A DNA stretch of 64,000 bases from Platerodrilus igneus (taxonomy: Eukaryota > Arthropoda > Insecta > Coleoptera > Lycidae), in NCBI GenBank assembly GCA_036346225.1, contig JARFIW010001256.1, forward strand, positions 186,001 through 250,000. The letters are read 5' to 3'. Shown here one piece after another: positions 13,355 to 24,887 of the stretch. Within the stretch, counting starts at the first letter, position 1. Each line of letters starts with the position of its first letter. The position numbers and the translations under genes are program-made. The notes beneath the pieces are model-generated. The model saw only the letters and a list, made by a program, of their open reading frames with translations. It ran no database searches and was not told the DNA's origin.

Positions 13355-13816
13355 GAACTTGATGTTGGTTTTTGGGATGCTTTCGTTCGAAAAAATTATA
13401 TACTATCAATCCATTTATTTATCACTGCGTTTCGGGTATTTTTTACCTTTAATCATGTGCTAAAAAGGAGTGAAAACAGCTATAATTTTACAATTATGTG
13501 TTATATTTACATTAATGTGGATTCTGTATAAATTTAAAGACTATTGACTAATAACTAAAACTATTAAACAGCTTGTAACGTCGACGTTGACATTAAATTT
13601 CAAATATTAAAAAAATTTTACATATGCATACTTTGAATAGGCTGGTTAGTAAAAAATTAAGTTTTTTTCTTCAGAATTATGTGAAACTGTACTGTAAATT
13701 GTAAAATTTAATGTTGTTAGATTTCTTTTAATACATAGTACGTGTCTATAAGAAATTACTACCAAACATACGTATAAACTTGTTTGATGTAAAGAATGTT
13801 AAAGTTATTAGCGGTG

Positions 13817-13870
<54 letters not shown>

Positions 13871-13923
13871 TTTATAGTATATAACCTTTCCGAACGAAAG
13901 CATCCCAAAACCAACATCAAGTT

Positions 13924-13924
<1 letters not shown>
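13355..13924. repeat. Foldback repeat, 51-bp arms about 470 bp apart
   Basis: The arm at 13355-13405 (starting GAACTTGATGTTGG) is matched in inverse orientation at 13874-13924 with only a few differences. (TA)n arrays sit beside or within the structure at 13819-13868 and 13927-13978. The loop has no coding frame. It could be the inverted-terminal arrangement of a Penelope-like element or a foldback element; the class is not resolved. Confidence 0.6.

Positions 13925-13978
<54 letters not shown>
13819..13978. repeat. Two (TA)n arrays flanking the right foldback arm
   Basis: About 50 bases of TA at 13819-13868 and again at 13927-13978 bracket the 51-bp right arm. Both arrays are close to pure TA. 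Confidence 0.85.
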
Positions 13979-13980
<2 letters not shown>

Positions 13981-14167
13981 AATTTAGACCAGGGTAGAAA
14001 ATTAATTAACGACATCAAATAATTTTAATTACCGTGTATAAGGAAGCTTTGGGAAAAAGTACGCGTAATTAAAAGCCTACTGTGAAGATTTAAATCATTC
14101 AATTAGAAGGTAGGATTTGTATAGACGTTTATTAGATAACACGCGAGTTAAGGTTCGGGCCTTTGGA

Positions 14168-14545
14168 GCTGTGATTTTAAAAAACAACTTCGACTCTTAA
14201 CAAAATTTATTTATGAAATTTAGATAACTTGTACATAATACTAAAAAATAATTATTGTACTAGTGAGTAGCTTGAACAACGAAGTATGGAGTTCGAAGAC
14301 TGACTGCCGGGCATTGAGCTCCCGGGCTTTTTATAATAACCTGCTCCTCACACGGCTGTGAGAACTTGCAGATCTCATGTCTGCGTTTTTCTTTGTTACA
14401 ATGTATCAATCTTAATTCTAAGTAATTGCGGTCTGTTGACCGCCTGTGACCTGCCACCTGCAGTATCACTGCCCTCACGGATGCAAAGTTGCATATCCGT
14501 TCTCATGAACTGTCGATAACCTCTCTGGGTTATCCTTGTGTTACA
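14168..14545 (-). mobile_element. LTR-like segment, minus strand
   Basis: Read on the minus strand it begins TGTAACACAAGG, has a TATA-like TTATAAAAAGCCCGGG (about 14320-14336), an AATAAA-like site near 14208 and ends AAAATCACA. This is the order expected for an LTR of about 380 bp. The flanks show no matching target duplication and no primer-binding site, so it may be a damaged solo LTR. The short open frame at 14260-14478 is inside it and probably not coding. Confidence 0.4.
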
Positions 14546-14772
14546 ATGTTGCATTGAACTTATACTTTTCTTAACAATTTCTAATAATTCCTATTAGATT
14601 CAATATATCAATATATATAGGTAATTGGGGGATACATAACTCGCGTTATTAAAAAAAAACGTGGAGCATAAAAATTTATTCGTTTCATTAAAAATAAGGG
14701 ATTTAAATTATTCACTAGACGCTTTCTATAAAAAGAAGCAGAATTAAAATGCTCAACGTGTATTTAATTTAA

Positions 14773-15400
14773 TTGTTCCAAGAAACAAATAGAAATTACG
14801 TGCAAAATTTATATTAATTAATTCAATTTTTAAGTAATGGGTATTAAACAAAGTGTACAAATAATAAATTAATATTTAGTTCGTATTCGCTAAAAATTAA
14901 AGGGTAGAAGTCAATGCCATTCATTATTATTTTAGTTGGAGTTAATTGAACCATTATTAATAATATAATAAGCATAAAAGCCTGTGAAAATCCAAGGTTA
15001 AAATACCATGAAATAAAAGCTCTGAGAATTATATTAAAACGTTAATTAGGAGCACACACCTGCGTATTTTTAAAAGTCAGTTTCAGTTTAATTTGTTTAG
15101 ATAAACATGAAAATTCTGCGCTATTGGAAACGGTCGGATAAACCGTAGCTTATATTAACGGGAAGGCTAGATACGGGGTTATTTAACTCAAATAAGAATA
15201 CACGTGGACTGAAATAACCGATAGTAAAGAGTATCGATTTGTACCACTAGAAGCAAGTTAGAAAAAGACAGATAAAATGCGCAAGGCAGAAACACAGATA
15301 ATGAAAGGAGTGATTTGAGCAACGTCACGAAGAAATGATTGGTTGTAATAAGATGCAGATATGAGAGGTGTAAACGTAACGATTTCTATACAAAATTAAT
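14773..15400 (+). repeat. Diverged third copy of the arm A/C repeat
   Basis: Starting with AGAAATTACGTGCAAAATTT this stretch follows arm A 10540-11170 in the same order. Shared blocks include ACACCTGCGTATTTTTA, GTCGGATAAACCGT and GGTTATTTAACTCA. It is clearly more diverged than A is from C. Its presence between the arms in direct orientation to A shows a dispersed or locally amplified family rather than one simple inversion-duplication. Confidence 0.65.
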
Positions 15401-15559
15401 TAGTTATTCTCGGACGTGTTTGCGAGCCGTGTGAAAATTTCTTAGATTTTCAACTGGTGCGTGTGCAAATTTTGTAGAACCGCGTGCCGGACTGTCGAAA
15501 AGGGAACAGAGTATGCGAAATTCTGGAAATTGTCCATTGTGGGACAAAACCGACGCACG

Positions 15560-15725
15560 GGCGGGCTATTATATAAACCCGGACTTTAAACAGTTTCGCT
15601 CTCTTAGATTTTGGTGATTATTGTATACTTTAAAACAGTTTGCTCTTTACGTGCTACGATACAAGTTATTATGCGTTAGTGCACTTAGAAAAGAAGATAC
15701 AAGGTAATAAAGTCTAGTTATATTT
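15560..15725 (+). promoter_or_regulatory. TATA-type promoter-like region with possible first exon
   Basis: CTATTATATAAACCCGG at about 15568 is a good TATA box. Some 25-30 bases downstream lies AAACAGTTTCGCTCTCTTAG, which could hold the start site. A non-coding stretch then reaches ATACAAGGTAATAAAG (about 15698-15712), a plausible splice donor. Arms A and C carry a comparable TATA plus CTCTCT arrangement at the homologous place, so this may be a conserved promoter of the repeat family. Prediction from motifs only. Confidence 0.35.
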
Positions 15726-16696
15726 GCGAGTATTACAGTACCAATTATCGAAATTAGTAACGATAAATGAATAAACTTAAGTAGGCAGTTTTGGGTATAG
15801 CGTGAAAGAAGTATGAATTTCTTTGCTATTTTTCGGGGGTGTTAATAATCAAACGTTATTCGTAATCGTGATTGGATCCACAAAACAATATTTTAATATA
15901 CTTAGATGAGTTCCTGAGAAGCTCTGAAACAACTTTAGATGAATGGTGAAAATTTTAAAAGTGTTCAGAATCAGAAGCCGTAAACATAACCCAGTTGGAA
16001 TGGTGTGATTAACAAAGGACGATGTACATTGGAGCCACGAGTGCATTAACCTTCAGGTAACTTATGCTTTGTTGTTCGATTTTTGATGTTTTGGTGTGTG
16101 TTGAATTGTTTGCTAAAAAAATGGACAGTAGTGAATTTGTACAAACAACAAATTTTTAATTTTAAGGTGAAATTTTCTTGTTTAAGTAGAAAGGAGTATT
16201 TAGCAGTTTATGTTCCTGATTATGATGAAAATTTGGGTCTGTCTTTGAGCTCAATTAGACTAACCTCTTTGATTAACGTAAAGGGGTGGGAGATGACCCC
16301 TTTGTACTCAGACCCAGGTCTGCAAATATTGTTAAATTAATTAGTAGGCATCCTACAAGGACTTTAATTCTGGATGCAAATTAAAATGATGACAAATTTA
16401 ATCTTGAAATTTTATGATACTGAAATTTATGCTACAATTTAATTTTGAAATTTCAATGTATTATGAATATGGATGTAAATAGAGTTAACGTTGATGTTTG
16501 TGGTAGGAATGTGTTTGTTTTTTTTATGAATGAGGATGAAAGCTTTAACTAGGTGAGCAGCCGAGGCGGTAAGAGTAAAAAGGCGACTATCAGAAGAGAT
16601 TCAACAGGGCGAGAATCACAGCAAATCTTGGTGCCAAATTCGAGAGTTTCGAATATCTTTTTTTACTCTGGTGAGGTTTTTTTGTAGGAATCATAG

Positions 16697-16741
<45 letters not shown>

Positions 16742-18729
16742 CGAAAATTTTATAAAATATCAAATTCGAAAAGAGAAAAATTTCCAAAAATTTAAATAAG
16801 TAAAAAAAAAATTTCTTACCCGTTTTCCTCTCTTCCTCGGTTGAATGGCTTTCTTAAACTGCTTCCGGCTAGCTCAATTGGACCTCCTTTCGGATATCTA
16901 TATTCACTCTCATATTCTATCATTCACGCTCACTCCCAATAAAACCACAAAATACAACCAACATACAATCTTTTATTTATTCCTATTTACAAATGCAATT
17001 CAATATAGTCCATATTGTATTGTTCTCGTTACACTTCAGTAAATCTTATTTTGTAATGTCCAGTATTTAATTTTTAAATCATCAAACACATAAAATGTTC
17101 TCGGAGTAAATGGACCTTGAATAATACCTTTTCTAAAATTCCTTCATTATAATTTATTTAATTATTTTAATAATCTAAGTAAACTGTGGGGTATGGTGAG
17201 CTCATAATAACCCAACTACTTCTGCATAATGTATGCCCCTCTACTGTGCATACTCTTAAAATACAAAAAAAAACAAAGCCATGTACTCTTCTCAAAATTT
17301 CACGTTCTGATGGAACGTTTAAAAGCTTTCTAAACACCTTCAATTTCTAGTTGAATACCGTAATAAAGTTATTTACACATATTCGGTTCAATACGTAAAT
17401 AATTTACACTACCTTGAAAAACACTCTCATACGCCACCCCAATATTTACAGTTTATAGGAATCACAATTTTAAATCGTTACCTGGAAATTTCTAGACGAT
17501 CTCCGCTCAGTAGATAATGCCATGTATTTTTCTCCCTGGTCTGCAGGTCGTTTCTCGCTATTATTAGACGAGCTCCATCTAAGTTGATCCGCCAACGCCG
17601 CCTTCTCGTTGTAACCAAATTCCAAATTTTATTTCAATTATACTTCTTTCACAGTAATCTACGTTACTTAATGTCCCGGCACCAGTTGATTAAAAATTAT
17701 AGGTGATACCTCAATTAAAATAATAATCTCGGCACACTAACCGCGTATTAATTAATTTAGAGGCTACCACTAAGCAATACAATTTAAATGATTTGTTAAT
17801 ACTTACAACTCATGTGCTTTTGGGACGATCGAAATAATAAGGCACGAAGATAAAAGAGAAGAGAGCGAGAGTTAGCTCTCTAGAGTATTTATATCTTTTC
17901 AATGTAACTTCTCCAGGCCACAGTTATCCGAAATCCCCCGCACACAACACACATTCCCACAATTTTGCACTCAACCCCGATTTTCAAATCCGCGAATTTC
18001 AGTACCTCGTTATAAAATTTTAAGAAAATTACGCTACACTATCCTCGTGTCTATATCAAGTCGAACTAACATATCGACCAATCGTAGACCTAATGACGTT
18101 TCTCAAATCCCTCCTATACTATCTTGGTCTCATGCTTATACGTTTTCTACGTTTCTTTCTAACTTTGCTTGAGTGGTAGAAAATCAATATCCTTGTTTGT
18201 GCGCGGTCTACCTCACGTGGATCTTCTACGTGAGTTATATAACCCCTCATTAGCATTTCCCGCGAATATAAGCGACGGTTTATCTGACATTCTCTGTAAC
18301 CATTTGCTATCTACAAAATTTAAGCAGAACTTGACATTTAGAAAATACGCAGGTGTTCAATCGTAACCTTTTAAATAACACTTCTACACGTTGGATTTTC
18401 CACGTATTTCAACCCTCCTGATATATTTGTACGTTAGCAACGCGTCTCACCTTGGTATTATTGGGTTTTCAAACGCTTTTATGCATATAATACATCAATA
18501 ATCGTTCAATTAAATTCAAATTAATTAATAAATTAATGGCATTGGCTTCTACCATTTAATTTCTTTGCAAACTTACTTAAATTTCATTAATTATTTATAA
18601 AATTTCGTTAATACCTGATACTCAAAAATGAATTAACTAATTTAATTTTCGCACGTAATTTCTGGTTGTTCCTTTATACAGGGTGTTTTGAAATTGCTTC
18701 GTTTATATTTATTTTTGATCTTTTAAAAC

Positions 18730-18737
<8 letters not shown>
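16697..18737 (-). repeat. Large inverted repeat, arm C
   Basis: Reverse-complement counterpart of arm A (10467-13259) without the Harbinger insertion. Conserved items on the minus strand include GATATAAATACTCTAGAG (TATA-like), TTCGTGCCTTATTATTTCGA, GGCGTTGGCGGATCAAC and a CAGGTAACGA donor. Minus-strand TCAACTGGTGCCGGGACATT near 17690 resembles a tRNA primer-binding site downstream of an LTR, which supports a retroelement reading, but arm A has diverged there. At 17914-17923 the bases CAGGCCACAG occupy the site where arm A holds the Harbinger element. Confidence 0.7.
16698..16737. repeat. (TA)n microsatellite at inner end of arm C
   Basis: A TA run preceded by GGAATCATAGCAA and, further upstream, GGTGAGGTTTTTTT. 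Comparable words precede the TA run of arm A in the same orientation, although the arms themselves are inverted. Confidence 0.85.
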
Positions 18738-18767
<30 letters not shown>

Positions 18768-18778
18768 AAAAAAAAATA

Positions 18779-18824
18779 TTTCACTCTGATGAGGCTTAAC
18801 AAGCCGAAACCGTCGGTCAGTGGA
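18779..18824 (+). ncRNA. Type-I hammerhead ribozyme
   Basis: All core positions of the hammerhead fold are present in order. CUGAUGA lies at 18786-18792. Stem II is GGCUU (18793-18797) with AAGCC (18801-18805) and a 3-nt loop. GAAA lies at 18806-18809. Stem III is A-C-C (18809-18811) with G-G-U (18815-18817) and loop GUC. The cleavage-site C is 18818. Stem I pairs 18780-18785 with 18819-18824 (six pairs, one G-U) and is open, as in type I. Short stem III is known from animal hammerheads in Penelope-like elements and satellite-type retroelements. It sits just outside arm C next to a TA array, as expected for a retroelement end. Activity is not shown by sequence alone. Confidence 0.75.
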
Positions 18825-18938
18825 TGTTTTCTCCCCTGTGAAGTAATAAAGCTAATGTTTTGTTAATGACCATATAACTACTAGCCCGAGTTGTATTTGT
18901 CAATAGCTCTTATTATTTTCATAAGAGTTGTTTACAGA

Positions 18939-18954
18939 TACATCTTACTTTATA

Positions 18955-18992
<38 letters not shown>

Positions 18993-19004
18993 TATAAAGT
19001 AAGA

Positions 19005-19008
<4 letters not shown>
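18939..19008. repeat. 70-bp perfect palindrome around a TA run
   Basis: TACATCTTACTTTATATATA is mirrored exactly by its reverse complement ending at 19008, with TA repeats between. It can extrude as a cruciform. Further TA/TG-rich low-complexity DNA continues to about 19110, and the open frames over it are artefacts. Confidence 0.85.
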
Positions 19009-19037
<29 letters not shown>

Positions 19038-19110
19038 ATATGTAATACATTTATGTATATATATATTATATATTATATGTATATATGTATATATATATAT
19101 GTATATATAT

Positions 19111-21789
19111 TGTTGTATATTTTTGGACTGGGGTTTTATTCGACATAGAAAGTGGGAGGTTTTAATTTTAAAGGGGGAATTGGAGATTTCTCCCGGTTAT
19201 AGGTTAAGGTAGTTTTAAGTTTGCCCAAAAGATCGACAAGACAATCATTAGGAATGTTAAGTTAGTTTAGTATGTGTAAATAAAAAACAATGTGCATGTC
19301 ATCATGTAGTAGCAACAAAAGGTAGCATGTGCTACACCTACATATCATCAAATAAGCAGGTTGGCTTAGAAAATGATTTAAAAGAGATATCATAGTGGGT
19401 GAAAAGAAAATATTAGGGATAGAAGTGTGCTGTTGGAGGTTACCTGGGTGATGGGAAACAAAAATAAAGGAGTTTTTTCAAATAATTTTTCAATGCGAAT
19501 GGTCATAGGAAATTGAGCTTTGTGTAAATTTAGTGGAAAATAGGTGATTGTAAAAGATAAAAGTCTATCGTAATAGTGAAATAGTGTAGGGATTATATGC
19601 AAGTATAATAGAGATTAGAAATATATTGTATTAGAGAACAAAATCTCAATGCGATAAATTGGGACTATAGGGTAGATGCTCTAATATCCTCCATTTCTTT
19701 CTGCAGCTTAGGATATCCACTGATAAATCATCTTAAACACTCATTGTCCTCTAAGGTATTTAACGAACGATCAATAGTGGTGCAAGTTTAAGTTACTAAT
19801 ATCAATAACGGTAAATATAAAATATAGCATAGAATAATATAAATCAACGCGTCGTGTAAAGATACGCATGCACTTCTTGCAAAAAAATTTTTATTGACAT
19901 TGTACTATTTCCGAAAATTTTGCATGATTTTGCTTTTTATTGATGCTCTAAATAAATCAAAATTATAATTCTATTTACTTCTTGTGTAATCAGTACTATG
20001 GCAAGTTAAGGTGATCTTAGAAGCTAAATAAATATTCTTTTAATGAAAAATATAGGTGCTTAGTAATAAAAAAATTTTTTAAAAATTATTTAATACATTT
20101 AAAAAATGTGTTGCGATATGTAGTTGATGTCTACGATGAGAAAAAGCCTTCCAAGATTTCATACCGAACATTGTTTTTGTTTTTAATTTTAAAGATTAAC
20201 TGATGCTTTAGCTATTGTTAGCTCTTCTGCTTATAAGTTATTCCTAAATATCCAGTCACTCTAGTATTTTGATCTTTTGTACTTGTTTCTTAGAAATGGT
20301 TAAGGAATAGTATTACACTTCCTTATATTTTGTTAACCTTCAATAGCCTTATTTATATCAAATCACGTTAAATTTTTATAAGTAGGAGTATGATCTGTTA
20401 ATATATTAAACATGAAACTGACAATGATGTGTTTAAAAAAATTTCAGTGTCACTTTTGTTTTTCAGGAAGAAAACTTATGTGTTTAATTAATGTCAATAT
20501 TTTATTATTGCTAATTTAAGCAAATCTAAATATTTGCTTATCAAGTTTTCTTGAGACCATTTAAATTATAGCGCCTATTAATTCTTATTGCCCATCGTTT
20601 TTGATTTAATGTAGATCCATAAGTGAATTTAATATTCAACAATCTGAAGTCGCTCTGGGTATGTTTGATGAGGAAAAACTAGAGTATTAATTTGAAGCTA
20701 TTATAACGTAGTACTCCAATTATTCGTAAAGCTACAAATTAAACTTAATTGCCCCATCTATATGTATACTTATGCCTGACTGACAACTGTTTTGCCTACG
20801 TCCTACTTTTAGTAGTTAATAAAGGTGAGTCATTCATCCATCCACCTTCATCTATTATTTCTAGTTAACGCTTAAATTATTAGTTGACATTTGTTAGCTA
20901 TTTTTTAAGCGTACAAATTAAAGGGATATAATTACCGACGGTTTAATTAGAAGTTTTGTACTGTAATGAATGAGAAAATAAAACTATTATATTAATGAGT
21001 ACAAGACAACGAAAGGCGAATGTTTTTAATTATTAAAGCAAATGGGTTGTAATAACAATCTAGATCCCTAGACTTTGAATTCTTGTTTATTAAACGGAAC
21101 TAAAATAATAGGATCCATGCAATACTTAGACTACCGCTGATGCTTCCAAATTATGCCTGCATCAACCTAAGGATGATGCTGGAAAAAATCACTCACTAAA
21201 CGTGATTCCGAATTTAAAAAGTCAACAACAATATAAAGTAATGATTAATTATCTTTATCAATTTCTTTTCTAATTGCGTGCAATACCTAGGCTAATATTA
21301 AAATTTAATACAGTTTTATTCGCTCTTTCTGAAAACGGCAAGTAGAATGTCAAAACTTCTCGGAAATACCTTACTTCATCTCGGCCTGTAATAACAAGTC
21401 ATTGTTTGCTGATTGAGATTATCCACTACGTTTCACGTAAAAGTTTTTTATTAGGCTTGATATAAAATAAAACTCAAATAAAAATGGTAATTTTGATCTT
21501 AGGTAAAAAAAACAGGTAAAAAGATTTAAAAGTAAAAAAATAAGTGTGAACATACTCATTCAGAAGTAAACCTTCCCTGTATTTCCCACCATCTTGCTAG
21601 ACACTTTAAAGCTCTATTGGACACGTTTAGAAATAGTAATTCACTCCTTATTTTGATGAGACACCTTACGGAGTGTATGAAATATCGACTTTCTTAATAT
21701 TTAATATGGCATGGTCTAAACCAGGAGCATGTAATATTTATTTATGATTCCGTCGTGAAACTTCTACATTATCGGTCTTAACCTCTTAA
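19111..21789. other. AT-rich DNA, nothing recognised
   Basis: No coding motif, RNA gene or transposon end was recognised. Open frames are short and lack conserved residues. Confidence 0.5.
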
Positions 21790-24130
21790 CACTCTCACTG
21801 CCAACTGTATTTTTTAAGATGGTACGTTACCAGGCCAAAGCTGTTTTTAGTGTTAAAATAATCGTATAACTTCATTCATTTTTGAAACATCATTTTATTT
21901 TTTGAAATACTTCACTTTTTTGCGTGTGTGTATCAATATGAATACACGCGTCCTAGTGTTATAGGCGTTTATAGGTTAGGCCAAATGTATCATAATTGAT
22001 ACACCAGCTTTAAATCATAACAGTTTGTAATTCCCCACAAAATGCTGCGATTTTTTACCGAAAAAGAAATATCTTAAATACACGAAACTGGCGATTATGG
22101 AGACCTCAGCGATAAGAATTCGATGACTCCGATGCGAATCCACACTATATTCTAAATTCTGAAAACTCACTAACGGATGAAGAAAGTTATGAGTGTGATT
22201 CGTTCAAGAAAAAATGTCTTACACCTATAAATATTAGTCCGTTACCTTCAACATCACAATCTTCACCTATATACTCTGTAGATCTAACATCAACTTCACT
22301 ACAAGACTCAAGTCACACTAATTCTAAGATAATATGGAGAAATCCTATAGGCCAACAAAAAGCATTTCCTTTTACCGGTTCAAGTGGAATGGACTCCTCT
22401 ATGAGTGGAATTTTAGCAATAGCTGATTCTGTTGATTACTTAACCTTATTTCTTACACCCGAGATTATAAATATAATGATAGATGAGACAAATTTGTATG
22501 CGATGCAAGTTCTGGAATCTACTGATGTTACGCCTTGTTCAAGACTACATTTGTGGGCGCCACGGATGCTGAAGAATGGTTGGATGGGTATGATAAAAGT
22601 ACCAAAACTAGCTGATTATTGGAGCGCTAATGTTTTATATTCATTTCCTTTACCTAAAAGAACTATGCCACGCAATCGATTCGAGCTTCTTCTAAAGTTT
22701 TGGCATTTTGCTGATAAGACTCAAACTGACCACAAAATCCCCCTTATGTAAAATAGATAAAGTGCTGCAAATATTCGAGCTTAACTTTCAAAGTATGTAT
22801 TCACCAGGATCAAAAATCTGTATTGACGAAATTATGATTCCATGGCGAGGGCGCTTGAGTTTTCGACAATACATTCCTACAAAACGTCGCCGTTATGGGA
22901 TAAAAGTGTATTAACTCTACACCGAATAAGATTACACATGGAATTTGTCAGTATTGTTGGGAACGACAAACAAATCAGAGATTTGCCTGCATCTGAAAAC
23001 GTCATAAAATTGTGCAAAAAACCATCTAAATGAAGGTAGGACCCTATATATTGACAATTTCTATACAAGTATATCACTTGCGGTAAGGCTCTTGAAACAA
23101 AAACTCATGTTGTTGGAACCTTACGAAAAAATAGGAAACAAATTCCAGAAGTCATTAAGAATGCCAGACTTCAACGAGGAGCAATAGTTGCATAAGAATC
23201 CCAAGAAGGCATAACACTCTAGGATGAAAATATACAAGGGATGTTTTGATGTTGAGTACATGCCACATTGATACTAACACAATAACAGCGACATCAAAGT
23301 TTGGCCGAGAAACTACAAAACTCAGTTATGTTTTGGATTACTATGCCGTAAAGTTTTCTGTTGACGTAAGTGATCAGCTAGCGTCATATAATATGTCGCT
23401 ACAAAGGTGTATAAAATGATACAGAAAAACTATAATTGAACTGATATGGAGTACATCAATGGTAAATGCATATTTTTGTACAAAGAAAATGCCATTCATC
23501 AAAATAATATGAGAATATTAGAGTTCCGGCACAAAGTAATTGAGCTTTTGATATATGGAGATCAGAGAAAACACGGTGAACGTACACCTCCAAAGAAAAG
23601 AACTCATCATCTTGTTCCACATCCTCAAAAAAAGAGATCGGTGTTCTCAATGCTACAAAATGTATGGAAGAAAAGGAAAATCATAGATGAGAAGAACATA
23701 CTGGCCTCTCAAGTTACACCTGTGATTTATAACCGTATTTTTGCGGACAATGGTTCAACAAAGTACATTATATGTTTTTCACTTTGATTTAGCTTTTATT
23801 AATGTTAATCATTAGATGTTTCATTATCTTAGTTTTTGTTTATATGAATTACAATTAGAACGTTTACTGCAATATACAATTAAATAAATGTGTCTATTAT
23901 TTTAAATAAAAACTCTTACATACATATGCATAGACCAAAAATTCAATATGGTGATACGTAGTGTCAGGCCAGAGCAATCGAATTCGCATAAGAAACCCCG
24001 TTGAAGTGTAATTGTTTAGATACACTGCGATTTGAAAACTGCGCAAACCCTGTGTATTATTTTGTATACACCTGGCCCACAGGGTTCATTCCTTGATGTA
24101 CCATATATGGCACACGTGACAGTGAGAGTG
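21790..24130 (+). mobile_element. piggyBac element with TTAA target duplication
   Basis: The left end reads CACTCTCACTG (21790-21800) and the right end CAGTGAGAGTG (24120-24130), a perfect 11-bp inverted repeat. TTAA flanks both sides (21786-21789 and 24131-24134), the diagnostic piggyBac target. The 2341-bp length is normal for the superfamily. It encloses one transposase gene on the plus strand, disabled by stops and frameshifts. Intact ends with a dead gene mean it could have been moved only by another copy. Confidence 0.9.
22042..23787 (+). pseudogene. piggyBac transposase, broken
   Basis: The likely start is the ATG at 22042; the N-terminus is acidic (GDLSD, then DSDANPHY in a shifted frame, then LTDEESYECDS). 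The DDE_Tnp_1_7 domain follows. The first catalytic Asp is in ICIDEIMIPWRGR (codon 22825-22827), with RQYIPTKRRRYGIK after it. The second is in YIDNFYTSISLA (codon 23053-23055). The third motif is VDVSDQLASYNMSLQR near 23360. There are at least two internal stops (for example TAA after HKIPLM near 22749 and TGA for Trp near 23417) and several frameshifts. The usual Cys-rich C-terminal finger is not seen; the frame ends at 23787 in unrelated residues. Closest in style to PGBD4-type insect transposases. Confidence 0.9.
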
Positions 24131-24442
24131 TTAAGTATTGGATTCAAGTCCGATGAGCGGGTGAAAGTAGGGGATTCTATTGAGTACCTTTTAGCTATCT
24201 TTGTGTTGGGAAAATTATTAAAAAACTGCCGAATATTTAATCCAGAATAAGAATAGGTCATTATTTTGCTATTCTGTCTGGAATACTAGGACTTTTTTTT
24301 GAGGAAACAAAACCGCTAACAGGGGAATTACTTTAAGCCTTAGAAATTCTAAATAAACTTTTGCTATTAAATGTTGTTCAAAAAAGTAAAAATTTACCAT
24401 TCGGTCAATTAACAAATAATATCTAAGATAAAAAAAACTTAT

Positions 24443-24690
24443 ATGGGGACTTGCCGTTCTGAATGGACCTGCACCTTGAAGAACTTATAGAGTACTAGAA
24501 CGGGCAGAACGGGTTGCGTGTTCCAATGAGCTAAACAATCGAACCAAAGGTTTTACCAGTTTGGTGAGGCCTTTAGTGAGGCACCAGACTAAGACAGGTT
24601 CCCGAAAGAGGGCAGCAGCTCGTTCGGTACTTAGAGTGGCAGAGGCCATAGAGGTCAGTATGGCAATCTAAGACACACTACTGCTATATG
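24443..24690 (+). mobile_element. RTE LINE fragment I, 5' region
   Basis: GTTCTGAATGGACCTGCACC opens a non-coding block also found at 46757 and, inverted, near 43970. The piece runs through GGGCAGCAGCTCGTTCGGTA and AGAGTGGCAGAGGCC. Here the target site of the large TIR-bounded element (see 46915) is uninterrupted. It is 5' untranslated sequence of the LINE, followed at once by a SINE fragment and then RT sequence. Confidence 0.7.
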
Positions 24691-24696
24691 GAAGGC

Positions 24697-24885
24697 ATTA
24701 CATTTGATTTTCCAATGCTCCACCCGAAGGTACTACATTGGCCAGGAAGCGAGTTTTTTTTTACCTGGCAACTTTGAAATTTTGCTGAATCTTTGCTGTT
24801 TCAAGCAAGGTAGGGATCTTTAACGTGCATGACAACACCCACATACGGGACCTCCATTTTACCTAGAATTGCACAAAAGAGGATG
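24697..24885 (-). mobile_element. SINE fragment, minus strand
   Basis: TCCACCCGAAGGTACTACAT and AAGGTAGGGATCTTTAACGTG match the SINE bodies at 26243-26772. The tRNA-like head is missing. It lies between the 5' and 3' pieces of RTE fragment I, where endonuclease-coding sequence would be expected. Confidence 0.65.
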
Positions 24886-24887
24886 TA

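Noticed and set aside
13089..13409. 106-codon minus frame over a TA repeat
   Set aside because: It contains a long YIYIYI tract from the microsatellite and spans two unrelated repeats.
13420..13470. Minus-strand hammerhead-like ATGATTAAAGGTA ... TACCCGAAACGC
   Set aside because: The stem GGTA/TACC and CGAAAC are present, but the first core strand lacks the C and a G of CUGAUGA. It could be a decayed ribozyme of the same family, but that cannot be supported.
18891..19148. Tyrosine/isoleucine-rich open frames
   Set aside because: They are translations of TA/TG microsatellite.
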